Source of the DNA: DATLMR01 sp035634255 | Lineage (GTDB): Bacteria; Acidobacteriota; Blastocatellia; UBA7656 | Length of the DNA stretch: 62,917 bases | NCBI GenBank assembly: GCA_035634255.1 | Contig: DASQDI010000100.1 | Location: 1 to 62,917 of the forward strand | Reading direction: 5' to 3' | In this document: positions 9,733 through 17,554 of the stretch, in pieces | Layout: every line of letters begins with the position of its first letter | Position numbering within the stretch: position 1 is the stretch's first letter | Notes under the pieces: model-generated | Databases searched by the model: none | What the model was told of the DNA's origin: nothing | The model's input: the letters and a program-made list of their open reading frames with translations, nothing else | Position numbers and translations under genes: made by a program

Positions 9733-10293
9733 ATGAGATTTCAGGTATTAAATCGCAAAGTCCATTACTGGGCGGCAATCGCCATCTCCGTTCCGTCATT
9801 AATCATCATCGTCAGCGGGCTCTTCCTACAACTGAAGAAAGACTTCTCCTGGGTCCAGCCGCCGGAGCGCAGGGGGGCAGGCACCGAGCCCGCGATCTCA
9901 TTCGATCAGGTTTTGGAGATATGCCGCAACGTCTCGAGCGCGGAGGTGCGGCAGTGGGATGACATCAACCGCATAGACGTGCGCCCGTCGCGGGGCATGC
10001 TCAAAGTCACGGCCAAAAATAATTGGGAGATTCAGATCGATTCGAAGACGGGCGAGGTGCTACAGGTGGCCTACCGCCGCTCCGACGTGATCGAGTCGAT
10101 ACACGACGGCTCATGGTTTCACGACAGGGTGAAGCTCTGGGTTTTCCTGCCAACGGGGGCGACTCTCCTGACGCTCTGGGTCACCGGGATCGTCCTCTTC
10201 TTCCTGCCGATAGTGGTCCGGTGGAGGCGCAAGAGGCGTCTGAGCGGCGCGAATGCGCAGGCGGTCAAAGAGAATGCGCCGGTCTCGAACTGA
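9733..10293 (+). CDS. PepSY-domain membrane protein (PepSY-associated TM family)
   Basis: 186 residues. Membrane helix 1 spans about 12-33 (HYWAAIAISVPSLIIIVSG), a PepSY-like periplasmic segment about 50-115 (ISFDQVLEICRN, then IDVRPSRGMLKV and IQIDSKTGEVLQV), and helix 2 about 140-163, followed by a basic cytoplasmic tail. The family's W/H signature (SIHDGSWFHDRVKLW) is present, as in PiuB-type proteins that often accompany iron or copper reductase systems. No such partner is nearby, so its redox role is uncertain. Confidence 0.87.
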   Translation: MRFQVLNRKVHYWAAIAISVPSLIIIVSGLFLQLKKDFSWVQPPERRGAGTEPAISFDQVLEICRNVSSAEVRQWDDINRIDVRPSRGMLKVTAKNNWEIQIDSKTGEVLQVAYRRSDVIESIHDGSWFHDRVKLWVFLPTGATLLTLWVTGIVLFFLPIVVRWRRKRRLSGANAQAVKENAPVSN

Positions 10294-10310
10294 AAGTAGA
10301 AGGGGGGCGG

Positions 10311-11048
10311 TCAGGAGGAGAAGCGGCCGCCGCGCCTGTTCTTGAGGATCTCGCGGTAGTCGTCGCCCTCGATTGGGATCAGCCTGCACATCTCGTGAAG
10401 CCTTGAGCGGAGGCGGACGCCGACCCTGTCGGTGAGCGTCTCGTTATAGGCGGAGCCGATGGGGATGTCCTGATAGTTCGAGGTGAAGAGGGTCACCTTC
10501 CTCTCGTTGTACCGCTTGTTGATTATGTGGGTCATGGTCTCCTGGACCCATTCGGTCGGCTTGCTCGCGCCCAGCTCGTCGAGGACCAGGACTTCGGCTT
10601 CGAAGATGGGAGCTAAAATCTTCAGCTCCGAGGTGTGAGTGTTAGGGTTGTAGCTGTCCTGAATCTCTTTGAGCAGGTCCCGGAAATCGTAAAACATTCC
10701 GGGGATGCCCTTCTTGATGAGCTCCTTCAGGGCCGAGACCGCGAGGTGAGTCTTGCCCACCCCGCAAGTGCCGAGGTAGAGCAGGCCCACGTCAACCACC
10801 GGGTATTCCTCGACAAACTTCCGGGTGTTCATCATCGCGCGATGAAGCGACGGGCAGAGGATTTCGAAATTATCGAACCCGCAATGGAGGAAGCGGTGAG
10901 GGATCCTCGACTGCGCCAGCAGGAGGTCCGTGCGGACGGCCTTCTTGCACTGGCAGGGGCGCACGCCCTTGCCTTCAACAAACTCCCACCCCGTGCCTCC
11001 GCAATACTGGCAGGGCGCAAGATTGAGATTTGCTGGTTCAGCTAGCAT
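10311..11048 (-). CDS. DnaC/DnaI-like helicase loader ATPase with N-terminal zinc-binding motif
   Basis: 245 residues. An N-terminal CxxC...CxC cluster (Cys13, 16, 32, 34) probably binds zinc, as in DnaI. An AAA+ core follows, with Walker A GTCGVGKT at 93-100, Walker B VLVLDELGA, and sensor/Arg-finger parts (LFTSNYQDIP, LTDRVGVRLRSRLHEMC). It is related to DnaC, DnaI and IstB; the lack of a transposase beside it and the zinc motif favour a replicative helicase loader over an IS21 helper. Whether it is the cell's main DnaB loader cannot be told here. Confidence 0.9.
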   Translation of the reverse strand: MLAEPANLNLAPCQYCGGTGWEFVEGKGVRPCQCKKAVRTDLLLAQSRIPHRFLHCGFDNFEILCPSLHRAMMNTRKFVEEYPVVDVGLLYLGTCGVGKTHLAVSALKELIKKGIPGMFYDFRDLLKEIQDSYNPNTHTSELKILAPIFEAEVLVLDELGASKPTEWVQETMTHIINKRYNERKVTLFTSNYQDIPIGSAYNETLTDRVGVRLRSRLHEMCRLIPIEGDDYREILKNRRGGRFSS

Positions 11049-11229
11049 GTAGTGATTCCCTGAACTGGGCTGTTTCCTGCTGAGAGTTGACCTAGTGCTG
11101 TCAATCGCCGCCGATTATAAGAAAGCTCCATGAAAAATGCAATGATATTCGCCCGCCCGTTAACTAATATTCTTATTTCGCAACTTCTTGTTCTCCGGCC
11201 TTCAAATAAAACTCCCCGCCCCTTACGGG

Positions 11230-11841
11230 TCAGCGCGAAAGCCGCTTCAGGGACCGCTTGAGCACGGCTTCTATGGTGGGCTCGCCGTCCTCTTTCACGG
11301 CCGCGGCGACGGCGCGCTCGGCGACGGCCTTCGGGTACCCGAGCTGCATCAGGGCCGCTATGGTGTCGTCCCTGACATCCTCGGCCGCCGTCCCCGCGGA
11401 CGCCGCGGACGCCGCTTCGTCCTCGCCTTCGGCCGACAGCGCGGCGATCTTGTCGCGGAGCTCAACGACCACGCGCTCGGCCGTCTTCTTCCCGACCCCC
11501 GGGATCGCCGTCAGCCGCACGAGGTCGTTACTCCTTATTGCGCGCGAAAGCTCCGAAGCCGCCATCCCCGACAGCATCGTTATGGCGAGCTTCGGGCCGA
11601 TGCCGCTCACGCTCGTCAGCCGCAGGAAGAGCTCCTTCTCCCGCCCGGTCAGGAAGCCGAACAGTTGTATGGCGTCCTCGCGCACGTGCGTGTGTATCTT
11701 CAAAGTCACGGGGTCTCCGATCTCCCCGATCCCGTAGAAGGTAGACAGGGGGATCGTGACTTCGTAGCCCACTCCGCCCACGTCAACGATGATGATATTC
11801 GGCTGTTTCTGGGTTAATTTGCCTGATAATTGCGCTATCAA
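11230..11841 (-). CDS. ruvA: Holliday junction branch-migration complex subunit RuvA
   Basis: RuvA binds Holliday junctions as a tetramer and loads RuvB. The protein has an OB-fold (LIAQLSGKLTQKQPNIIIVD), two helix-hairpin-helix motifs (LTSVSGIGPKLAI and LTAIPGVGKKTAERV) and a C-terminal RuvB-binding domain after an Ala-rich linker (DTIAALMQLGYPKAVAERAV). RuvA proteins normally begin M-I-A, so I place the start at TTG 11841 (with AGGGGG nearby upstream); an ATG at 11871 would add ten residues not usual in the family. ruvB and ruvC are not in the window. Confidence 0.93.
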   Translation of the reverse strand: MIAQLSGKLTQKQPNIIIVDVGGVGYEVTIPLSTFYGIGEIGDPVTLKIHTHVREDAIQLFGFLTGREKELFLRLTSVSGIGPKLAITMLSGMAASELSRAIRSNDLVRLTAIPGVGKKTAERVVVELRDKIAALSAEGEDEAASAASAGTAAEDVRDDTIAALMQLGYPKAVAERAVAAAVKEDGEPTIEAVLKRSLKRLSR

Positions 11842-12060
11842 ATTGCGGCCCCCTGCTCCTCCGAGAGCCATGAGTTTACGAGAGCGGGCGCGAGTATGTC
11901 AACGAATGCGCCGCCATCCGCCTCCGGCATGTTCCGAGTTAAGAACTCTTGCATTACGCGGCTGATGTTGTATACTCAGCGGTGTCTCGGCCGCCCTCCG
12001 GCGGCCTCAGGCTTTACGGAAAGCCCCTTCCCCTTCACCCGCCCCTCGTGGTCTAAGATT

Positions 12061-13059
12061 ATGATTATTTCAAAGAAGCGACGTGTCACGTTCAAGCGCG
12101 TGCTATGGGTCTTTATTCCGGCGGTCCTCGTGCTGGGTCTCGGCGCGCTCGGGTTGAACTTCTACCTGATACACCGCATGGCGCACCCGACGCGCAACCC
12201 GCTCTACGGCTCTCCTCGCGACTTCCAGGTGATAATGCAGAAGCCCATGTGGTCGGACGAGAAGTGGAACAACTCGGATGGCACGCAATCGGTCGGCTGG
12301 CTCCTCAAGCAGAGCCGCCCCTCGCCCGCGGTCATCCTGAGCCACGCTTACGGGTCGAACCGCTCGGACTTCCTCACGCTCAGCTTCGAGCTGTGGAAGG
12401 CGGGGTACAACGTGCTGGTCTACGACCTCCGCGGGCACGGCGAGAGCCCGGTCAACTGGTCGGGCCTCGGGATGTACGAAAAGGACGACCTGCTGTCGGC
12501 CATCAAATTCCTGAAGGGCCAGAAGACCGAGTCGGGCCAGGACGTAGTCGACGGGCGGGTCGGACTTTACGGGGTCGATATGGGCGGCTACATTTCGCTC
12601 GTCGCGTCGTCGCAGGACCCGATGGTCAAAGCGGTCGCGGTCGATTCGGTGTTTCCGGACGTGACGCACTTCATCAATCACCGGATAAGAAATTTCATCG
12701 GGTCGAATGCGCTCGCCGACACGCTCGTGGGCCTCCCCTACAGGAGCGATTTGACGGACCTGACCATGCAAGTCTACCTGCTCAGGAGGGACGATTTCGC
12801 CCCGGCGGTCGAAGCGGTCACGACCGGCTCCAGCAGGCGCTTCCTCTTCATCACGGGCAGGAACACCGGCCTGTACGAAGAGATGACGAAGAATCTATAC
12901 AATCAGGCGAAGGACCAGAAGGAGATCGTCGAAGTCGAGCAGTCTCGCCTCGACAGGCTATACACCAAGGCGTCGGCGGACTACGACTCGCGCGTCGTCT
13001 CTTTCTTCCGCGACGTGATGCCCGCCGTACCCGTGAAAAATGTATCTATGGCGCGTTGA
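12061..13059 (+). CDS. Membrane-anchored alpha/beta hydrolase-fold protein with degenerate catalytic triad
   Basis: 332 residues from ATG 12061 (the frame is open back to 11830, but that overlaps ruvA). A membrane helix at 14-37 anchors an alpha/beta hydrolase domain in the periplasm. The family landmarks are present: VILSHAYGSNRSDF and VYDLRGHGES. However, the nucleophile elbow reads YGVDMGGY, with Asp173 (GAT at 12577-12579) in place of Ser. The region where the acid is expected reads ITGRNTGLY (Asn, not Asp), and the final LDRLY segment lacks the usual His before the LY. It is thus either a non-catalytic member or uses an Asp nucleophile. The gene overlaps the convergent ArnT-like gene by 14 bases. 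Confidence 0.88.
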   Translation: MIISKKRRVTFKRVLWVFIPAVLVLGLGALGLNFYLIHRMAHPTRNPLYGSPRDFQVIMQKPMWSDEKWNNSDGTQSVGWLLKQSRPSPAVILSHAYGSNRSDFLTLSFELWKAGYNVLVYDLRGHGESPVNWSGLGMYEKDDLLSAIKFLKGQKTESGQDVVDGRVGLYGVDMGGYISLVASSQDPMVKAVAVDSVFPDVTHFINHRIRNFIGSNALADTLVGLPYRSDLTDLTMQVYLLRRDDFAPAVEAVTTGSSRRFLFITGRNTGLYEEMTKNLYNQAKDQKEIVEVEQSRLDRLYTKASADYDSRVVSFFRDVMPAVPVKNVSMAR

Positions 13060-14812
13060 TGATTGGCGGCTGAGGCAGGAGCTCCTCCTGCTTCGGCCGC
13101 AGCCTTATCGCCAGAACATCCCTCTGAAAGCCGATGGGCTCAAGCTCGAACCTTGGGTCTTTTTCCAGATGGTGAAGCCAGTTCAGGGTCGTGAAGACGA
13201 CCATGCTTGAGTCCGCTTCGAGCACGGGGTCGAGCTTGCGCGGGTCCAGAGCGTTCAGGGTCGAGCGATTCCCCACCCCGCACACGACCCGCCCGTCCGC
13301 GTAGAAGACCGGCCCGTATTCCTTCATCACGTAAAATGCGATGCGCTCGCCCGGCCTCAAATACTGGAGCGTGTAGAGGGAGAGCTGCTTCGTCGTGTAG
13401 TCTTCGCTCATCTTCGGGAAGAGCAGGGTCACCGTCGCGATTATGATCGCCCCGACCACGGAGGGCGCGCCCGCGATCAAAGCATTCCGCTTCCCTTTCA
13501 CGAGGGCCAGCAGAGCGAGGGCCGCGCAAACGAGCGGGGCCGCGATCAGGAGCAGGCCCGGAACTCCCGGCCGAGGCGCTTCCCGGACCATATAGATGAC
13601 GAACCCGATCCCGAGCGCGACCAGAAGCCCGGACGTTATCCACCCCGCCGACCGAAGCGGGCGAGTCTTTTCGCCCGCCCACGCGCGGTGGACCTCCGCC
13701 CCCACGATGATCGCGAGCGCGGGGAAGACCGGCAGGGCGTACCCCGGAAGCTTGGATTGGGAGAACGAGAAGAAGATCAACGGGATCAGCAGCCACAGCC
13801 ACGCGAGCGTCAGGAGAGAATCTAGCCGGCTGCCGCGCGGCCTCAGCCTGAAAGACCGCCTCACCGCCGGGATTATGTAGAACGTCCACGGCAATACGCC
13901 CGCGAGCGCGATGAAGAGATAAAAGTATACCGGCTGGGGGTGGCCGTACTTGTCTACCGTGTAGCGCTTGAAATGGTGGTCAATGAAGAAATCATTTATG
14001 AAATGCCACCCGTGCTTCATCGTGACGGGGGCGTACCAGGCCAACGCGACCGCGGCGAACACCGTCAGGCCGACGAGCGGCTCGTACCAGCTGATCCGCG
14101 TCAGTTGTCGGGTGATGAGAAGGTAGGCGAACAGTACCGCCGCCACAAGAACGATGCCGACGAGCCCTTTGGCGATCACCGCGAGGCCCGCGGCGGCGGA
14201 GCAGAGCGCGAGGTAGCAGAAGCGCGCCCGGCCGGACGCTCCGGCGAAGAGATACCCCCAGATGAGCGCAAACGACATGCAGGCCGTGAGGGTCATGTCT
14301 GGCGTCGCCGCGCGGGCGAATCCGATTATCATCCCGCTCGTAATCAGAACTAGCGAAACGACGAACGCGAAGCCGAGGCTGAAGAGCCTCCGGAACACCG
14401 TGAACATTAGTATCATCACCGCGGTCGCGGCGAAGGCCGATGGGAAGCGCGCGGCGAACTCGCCCACGTCGAAGAGTCGGTAAGCGGCGGAGGCCATCCA
14501 GTAATAGAGCACGGGCTTTTCAAACCAGAGGCAGTCGCACAACCGGGGCGACACATAATCTCCGCTGACGAACATCTCGCGCGCCACTTCCGCATACCGG
14601 GGCTCGTCAGGGCCTATCAGGGCCAGACGCCCGAGCCCGAAGAAGAAGGTGACGCCCAGCACGGCCAGAAGGGCCGCGACGAGGCGGGGCCGGAGCTTGG
14701 CAGGGAGCCATGCGTCCTCTATTATTTCTACCTCATCCGGGTCCGCGCTCAACAACTCCTGATTGACAAGAGCGGTTGAATTCGGAGGGATCGTATCAAG
14801 CGGCGTTCGCAC
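13046..14812 (-). CDS. ArnT/PMT-family glycosyltransferase (GT-C fold)
   Basis: 588 residues with about 12 predicted membrane helices. The first periplasmic loop has the catalytic-type motif GPDEPRYAEVAREM found in ArnT (lipid A L-Ara4N transferase) and related polyprenyl-phosphate sugar transferases, and LWFEKPVLYYWMASA also fits. The C-terminal soluble part (about 460-588) lies in the periplasm. It probably moves a sugar from an undecaprenyl-phosphate donor to a lipid or protein at the outer face of the inner membrane; the acceptor is unknown and no arnBCADEF genes are nearby. A Gfo/Idh/MocA enzyme diverges from it. Confidence 0.9.
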   Translation of the reverse strand: MRTPLDTIPPNSTALVNQELLSADPDEVEIIEDAWLPAKLRPRLVAALLAVLGVTFFFGLGRLALIGPDEPRYAEVAREMFVSGDYVSPRLCDCLWFEKPVLYYWMASAAYRLFDVGEFAARFPSAFAATAVMILMFTVFRRLFSLGFAFVVSLVLITSGMIIGFARAATPDMTLTACMSFALIWGYLFAGASGRARFCYLALCSAAAGLAVIAKGLVGIVLVAAVLFAYLLITRQLTRISWYEPLVGLTVFAAVALAWYAPVTMKHGWHFINDFFIDHHFKRYTVDKYGHPQPVYFYLFIALAGVLPWTFYIIPAVRRSFRLRPRGSRLDSLLTLAWLWLLIPLIFFSFSQSKLPGYALPVFPALAIIVGAEVHRAWAGEKTRPLRSAGWITSGLLVALGIGFVIYMVREAPRPGVPGLLLIAAPLVCAALALLALVKGKRNALIAGAPSVVGAIIIATVTLLFPKMSEDYTTKQLSLYTLQYLRPGERIAFYVMKEYGPVFYADGRVVCGVGNRSTLNALDPRKLDPVLEADSSMVVFTTLNWLHHLEKDPRFELEPIGFQRDVLAIRLRPKQEELLPQPPIINAP

Positions 14813-14885
14813 GAGTTCATTCTCTCCGGTATTGTAGTGATTTCGCGTAGACCTGTTTAAAACCGGGGCCTCTTCGGAGTTAGAT

Positions 14886-14924
14886 CGACTCGTTAAAATA
14901 TAACGAGTCGCGGGCCGGCGGCAA
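14886..14924 (-). promoter_or_regulatory. Palindromic operator candidate overlapping a promoter for the ArnT-like gene
   Basis: A perfect 10-bp inverted repeat (CGACTCGTTA at 14886-14895, mirrored at 14901-14910) with a 5-base A/T centre lies between the divergent ArnT-like and oxidoreductase genes. On the minus strand TATATT (14897-14902) and TTGCCG (14919-14924), 16 bases apart, form a plausible sigma-70 promoter whose -10 box lies in the palindrome centre. It could be a repressor site; the regulator is unknown. Confidence 0.45.
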
Positions 14925-14948
14925 CAGCAAAACCTGGAGTGTTAATTT

Positions 14949-15902
14949 ATGACAAGAGTCGCAGTCGTCGGCGTGGGCCATTTCGGTCGCGAGCACGCGC
15001 GCATCTACTCGGAGAGCGGGCGCGCCGAACTGGTGGCGGTCTGTGACACCTCGGAGCCGAGCGGGCGCGAGGTGGCCGAACGGTACGGCACGGCTTACGT
15101 CCCGGACTTTCGCGAGCTGATCGGCAAGGTCGAGGCCGTCAGCCTGGCCGCGCCTACGGTAGCTCACCACGAGATAGCCTGCGAGCTGCTCGCGGCCGGG
15201 ATCGCCGTGCTGATCGAGAAGCCGATCTCGCGGACCCTCGAAGAGGCGGACGAGATCATCAGCCTCGCGGAGCGGCACAACGCGGTCCTGCAGGTAGGGC
15301 ACCTTGAGAGGTTCAACCCGGCCGTGGTCGCGGCGGGCAGGATACTCACGAAGCCGCTCTTTTTTGAAGCGCACAGGCTCAGCGTCTTCACCCCGCGCAG
15401 CCTCGACATCGACGTGGTGATGGACCTCATGATCCACGACCTCGACGTTATCCTCTCGATGGTCGGGAGTGAGGCGGCGGAGATAAGGGCCGCGGGAGTG
15501 CCGATCCTCACGCCGCGCATCGACATCGCCAACGCCCGCATCGAATTCGAGAACGGCTGCGTGGCGAACCTGACCGCGAGCCGCGTCTCCGGCGAGCGCG
15601 TCCGGAAGGTCAGGTTCTTCCAGCCCTCGGAGTACGTCTCCGTCGATTACGCGGCGCAGGAGGCGTCGGTCGTCGCGGTGAGGCCCGGACCCGAGGGCCG
15701 GCCGGAATTCAGCAGCCGCCTCCTCCCGGTCGAGCGCGACGAGCCGCTGCGCCTCGAAATAGAATCGTTCCTCGCTTCGGTCAGGGGCGGTGAGGTAAAG
15801 ACCTCCGGGCGCGATGGCAGGCGCGCGCTCGCGCTCGCGCTCGGGATAACCGAAAAGATTCGCGAGCACGCGCAGAGGGCCGGAGTACCATTCATCGGAT
15901 GA
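14949..15902 (+). CDS. Gfo/Idh/MocA-family NAD(P)-dependent sugar oxidoreductase
   Basis: 317 residues. An N-terminal Rossmann fold (VAVVGVGHFGREHARIY) binds NAD(P); the catalytic Lys91 lies in IEKPIS; the C-terminal GFO/IDH domain includes GHLERFNPA and MDLMIHDLDVIL. Many acidobacterial relatives act on UDP-GlcNAc in the GnnA step of lipid A 2,3-diamino sugar synthesis, but the partner aminotransferase GnnB and lpx genes are not here, so the substrate is open. It is divergent from the ArnT-like gene and 21 bases ahead of the M61 peptidase gene. Confidence 0.9.
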   Translation: MTRVAVVGVGHFGREHARIYSESGRAELVAVCDTSEPSGREVAERYGTAYVPDFRELIGKVEAVSLAAPTVAHHEIACELLAAGIAVLIEKPISRTLEEADEIISLAERHNAVLQVGHLERFNPAVVAAGRILTKPLFFEAHRLSVFTPRSLDIDVVMDLMIHDLDVILSMVGSEAAEIRAAGVPILTPRIDIANARIEFENGCVANLTASRVSGERVRKVRFFQPSEYVSVDYAAQEASVVAVRPGPEGRPEFSSRLLPVERDEPLRLEIESFLASVRGGEVKTSGRDGRRALALALGITEKIREHAQRAGVPFIG

Positions 15903-15923
15903 TCCAGAAAGGTCGCATCGAAC

Positions 15924-17492
15924 ATGCCTATGTTGAGAAGATACAAACCCGTCGGAGTCTTTCTACCGGTCGCCCTGTTTTTGATGCTCGCCGCCGCGCC
16001 CCAGGCGCTCGGACAGCCGGGCCAGCTTCGACTCGAGTACACGGTCGAGGTCTCAAGCGTGCCGGACAAGCTCTTCCATGTCACGACCGAAATCAGAAAC
16101 ATCAGAGAGCCCAGACTGCACCTCTCCCTGCCCATCTGGACGCCCGGCTGGTACACCGTCGAAAACTACGCGAAGAACATCCTGAGGTTTAAGGTCTCCG
16201 ATTCGAAAGGCGCGCCCGTGGCCCACACGATGACGCGCAAGCAGACATGGGCGGTCGAGACGAAAGGGGTCGATTACATCAAGGTCGAGTTCGATTACCG
16301 CGCCGCCGTGCTGGCCCTGAATCAGGCGAAGATCGCCGACGACTTCGCCTTCTTCACCGGCACTCAACTCTTCCTTCTCCCCGAAGGCCACAGAAGGTTG
16401 CCGAGCACGGTCAACTTCAGGGTGCCGCAGGGATGGAACGTCGTCTCCGCTCTGAAGGAGACATCCAACCCTCTGACCTTCACCTCGACCGATTACGACA
16501 CTCTGGTGGACTCGCCCACGCAGATGGGCAGGTTCGACCTAGCCAAATTCGAAGTCGATGGGAAGCCGCATTACTTCGCCGGGGCACCCGCGGGGGTCTT
16601 TTCGCCCGAAAAGATCGAGCAGATGAAAGAAGTGCTCGGCGCCATCGCGCTCACCCAGAAGGACGTGTTCGGGGCGCTCCCGTACGAAAAGTACGTCTAC
16701 TTCTACTTCTTCACGCAGGCCGAATCGAACGCGAGCGGCGGCCTTGAGCACGGCAACTCGTTCGTCGCCTTCCACCCCGAAGGCGCGAACGCGCTCCCGC
16801 AATACATGGCGCGTCTCGCCGCGCACGAGTTCTTCCACGTCTGGAACGTGAAGCGGATCAGGCCCGCCGAGCTGTGGCCCTATGATTACTCCCGAGAGGT
16901 CGAGACGCCCCTGCTCTGGGTGTCGGAAGGGTTCACGAATTACTACGCGGCCCTGACCCTCTACCGCGCGGGGCTTGCGGACCGCAAGGCCTTCCTCAGG
17001 CAAGTCGGCGGCGTCATCTCAACAATCGAGGGCAACGAGGCGCGAAAGTACATCTCGATGGCGAGCGCGTCGGTCTCCACATGGCTGGGCTACGACACCC
17101 CGGTGGCATTCAGCATCTCTTACTACCCCGGAGGCCAGAACCTGGCGGCGCTCCTCGACCTGTCGATCATCCACGACACGGGGGGGGCGTCGAGCCTCGA
17201 CGACGTAATGCGCGCGCTCTATCAAAGCTCTTACCTGAAGGGCAAAGGTTTTTCGGCCGAAGACCTGATCGGCATCATCAACCGGATCACGAAGCGGGAC
17301 TATCACGAGTTCTTCCGCCGCCACGTCTGGGGGGTCGAGGTCCCCGCCTATAACACCTACCTGGGGTACGCGGGCTTTCGCCTGAACGAAGGCAACGCCG
17401 GGGAGATCGTCGAGGTCCCGCAGCCGACCCCGGCCCAGATCAAAGTTCGCGAGAAGTGGCTGAAGGCCAAAAATCAGAACGGGAGCAGGTAG
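15924..17492 (+). CDS. Secreted M61-family (glycyl aminopeptidase-like) metallopeptidase
   Basis: 522 residues with a signal peptide (about 1-30, FLPVALFLMLAAAPQALG). The N-terminal beta domain has LPIWTPGWYTVENYAKN; the catalytic domain has the zinc motif HEFFH (His301, Glu302, His305) followed by VWNVKRIRP, and the third ligand Glu335 in WVSEGFTNYY. Most M61 enzymes carry a PDZ domain after the catalytic part and are about 600 residues; here the chain ends soon after GVEVPAYNTYLGYAGF, so the PDZ is absent. Probably periplasmic. ATG 15924 could be replaced by ATG 15930. Confidence 0.92.
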   Translation: MPMLRRYKPVGVFLPVALFLMLAAAPQALGQPGQLRLEYTVEVSSVPDKLFHVTTEIRNIREPRLHLSLPIWTPGWYTVENYAKNILRFKVSDSKGAPVAHTMTRKQTWAVETKGVDYIKVEFDYRAAVLALNQAKIADDFAFFTGTQLFLLPEGHRRLPSTVNFRVPQGWNVVSALKETSNPLTFTSTDYDTLVDSPTQMGRFDLAKFEVDGKPHYFAGAPAGVFSPEKIEQMKEVLGAIALTQKDVFGALPYEKYVYFYFFTQAESNASGGLEHGNSFVAFHPEGANALPQYMARLAAHEFFHVWNVKRIRPAELWPYDYSREVETPLLWVSEGFTNYYAALTLYRAGLADRKAFLRQVGGVISTIEGNEARKYISMASASVSTWLGYDTPVAFSISYYPGGQNLAALLDLSIIHDTGGASSLDDVMRALYQSSYLKGKGFSAEDLIGIINRITKRDYHEFFRRHVWGVEVPAYNTYLGYAGFRLNEGNAGEIVEVPQPTPAQIKVREKWLKAKNQNGSR

Positions 17493-17514
17493 GGCTTGCG
17501 CCCCGCCTGCTCCC
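17481..17514. terminator. Terminator-like hairpin between the M61 peptidase and RNase E/G genes
   Basis: Arms GGGAGCAGG (17481-17489) and CCTGCTCCC (17506-17514), with an inner GGGC/GCCC pair (17492-17495 and 17500-17503) around a TTGC loop. The left arm overlaps the last codons of the M61 gene. It lies between convergent genes and may serve both. There is no T-run. Confidence 0.6.
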
Positions 17515-17554
17515 ATGAAACCGGCTCCGGGAGCCATTTACAGGCCGCCACAGG

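Noticed and set aside
11830..12060. N-terminal extension of the alpha/beta hydrolase from 11830
   Set aside because: It overlaps the start of ruvA on the other strand and adds residues before a membrane anchor; ATG 12061 fits better.
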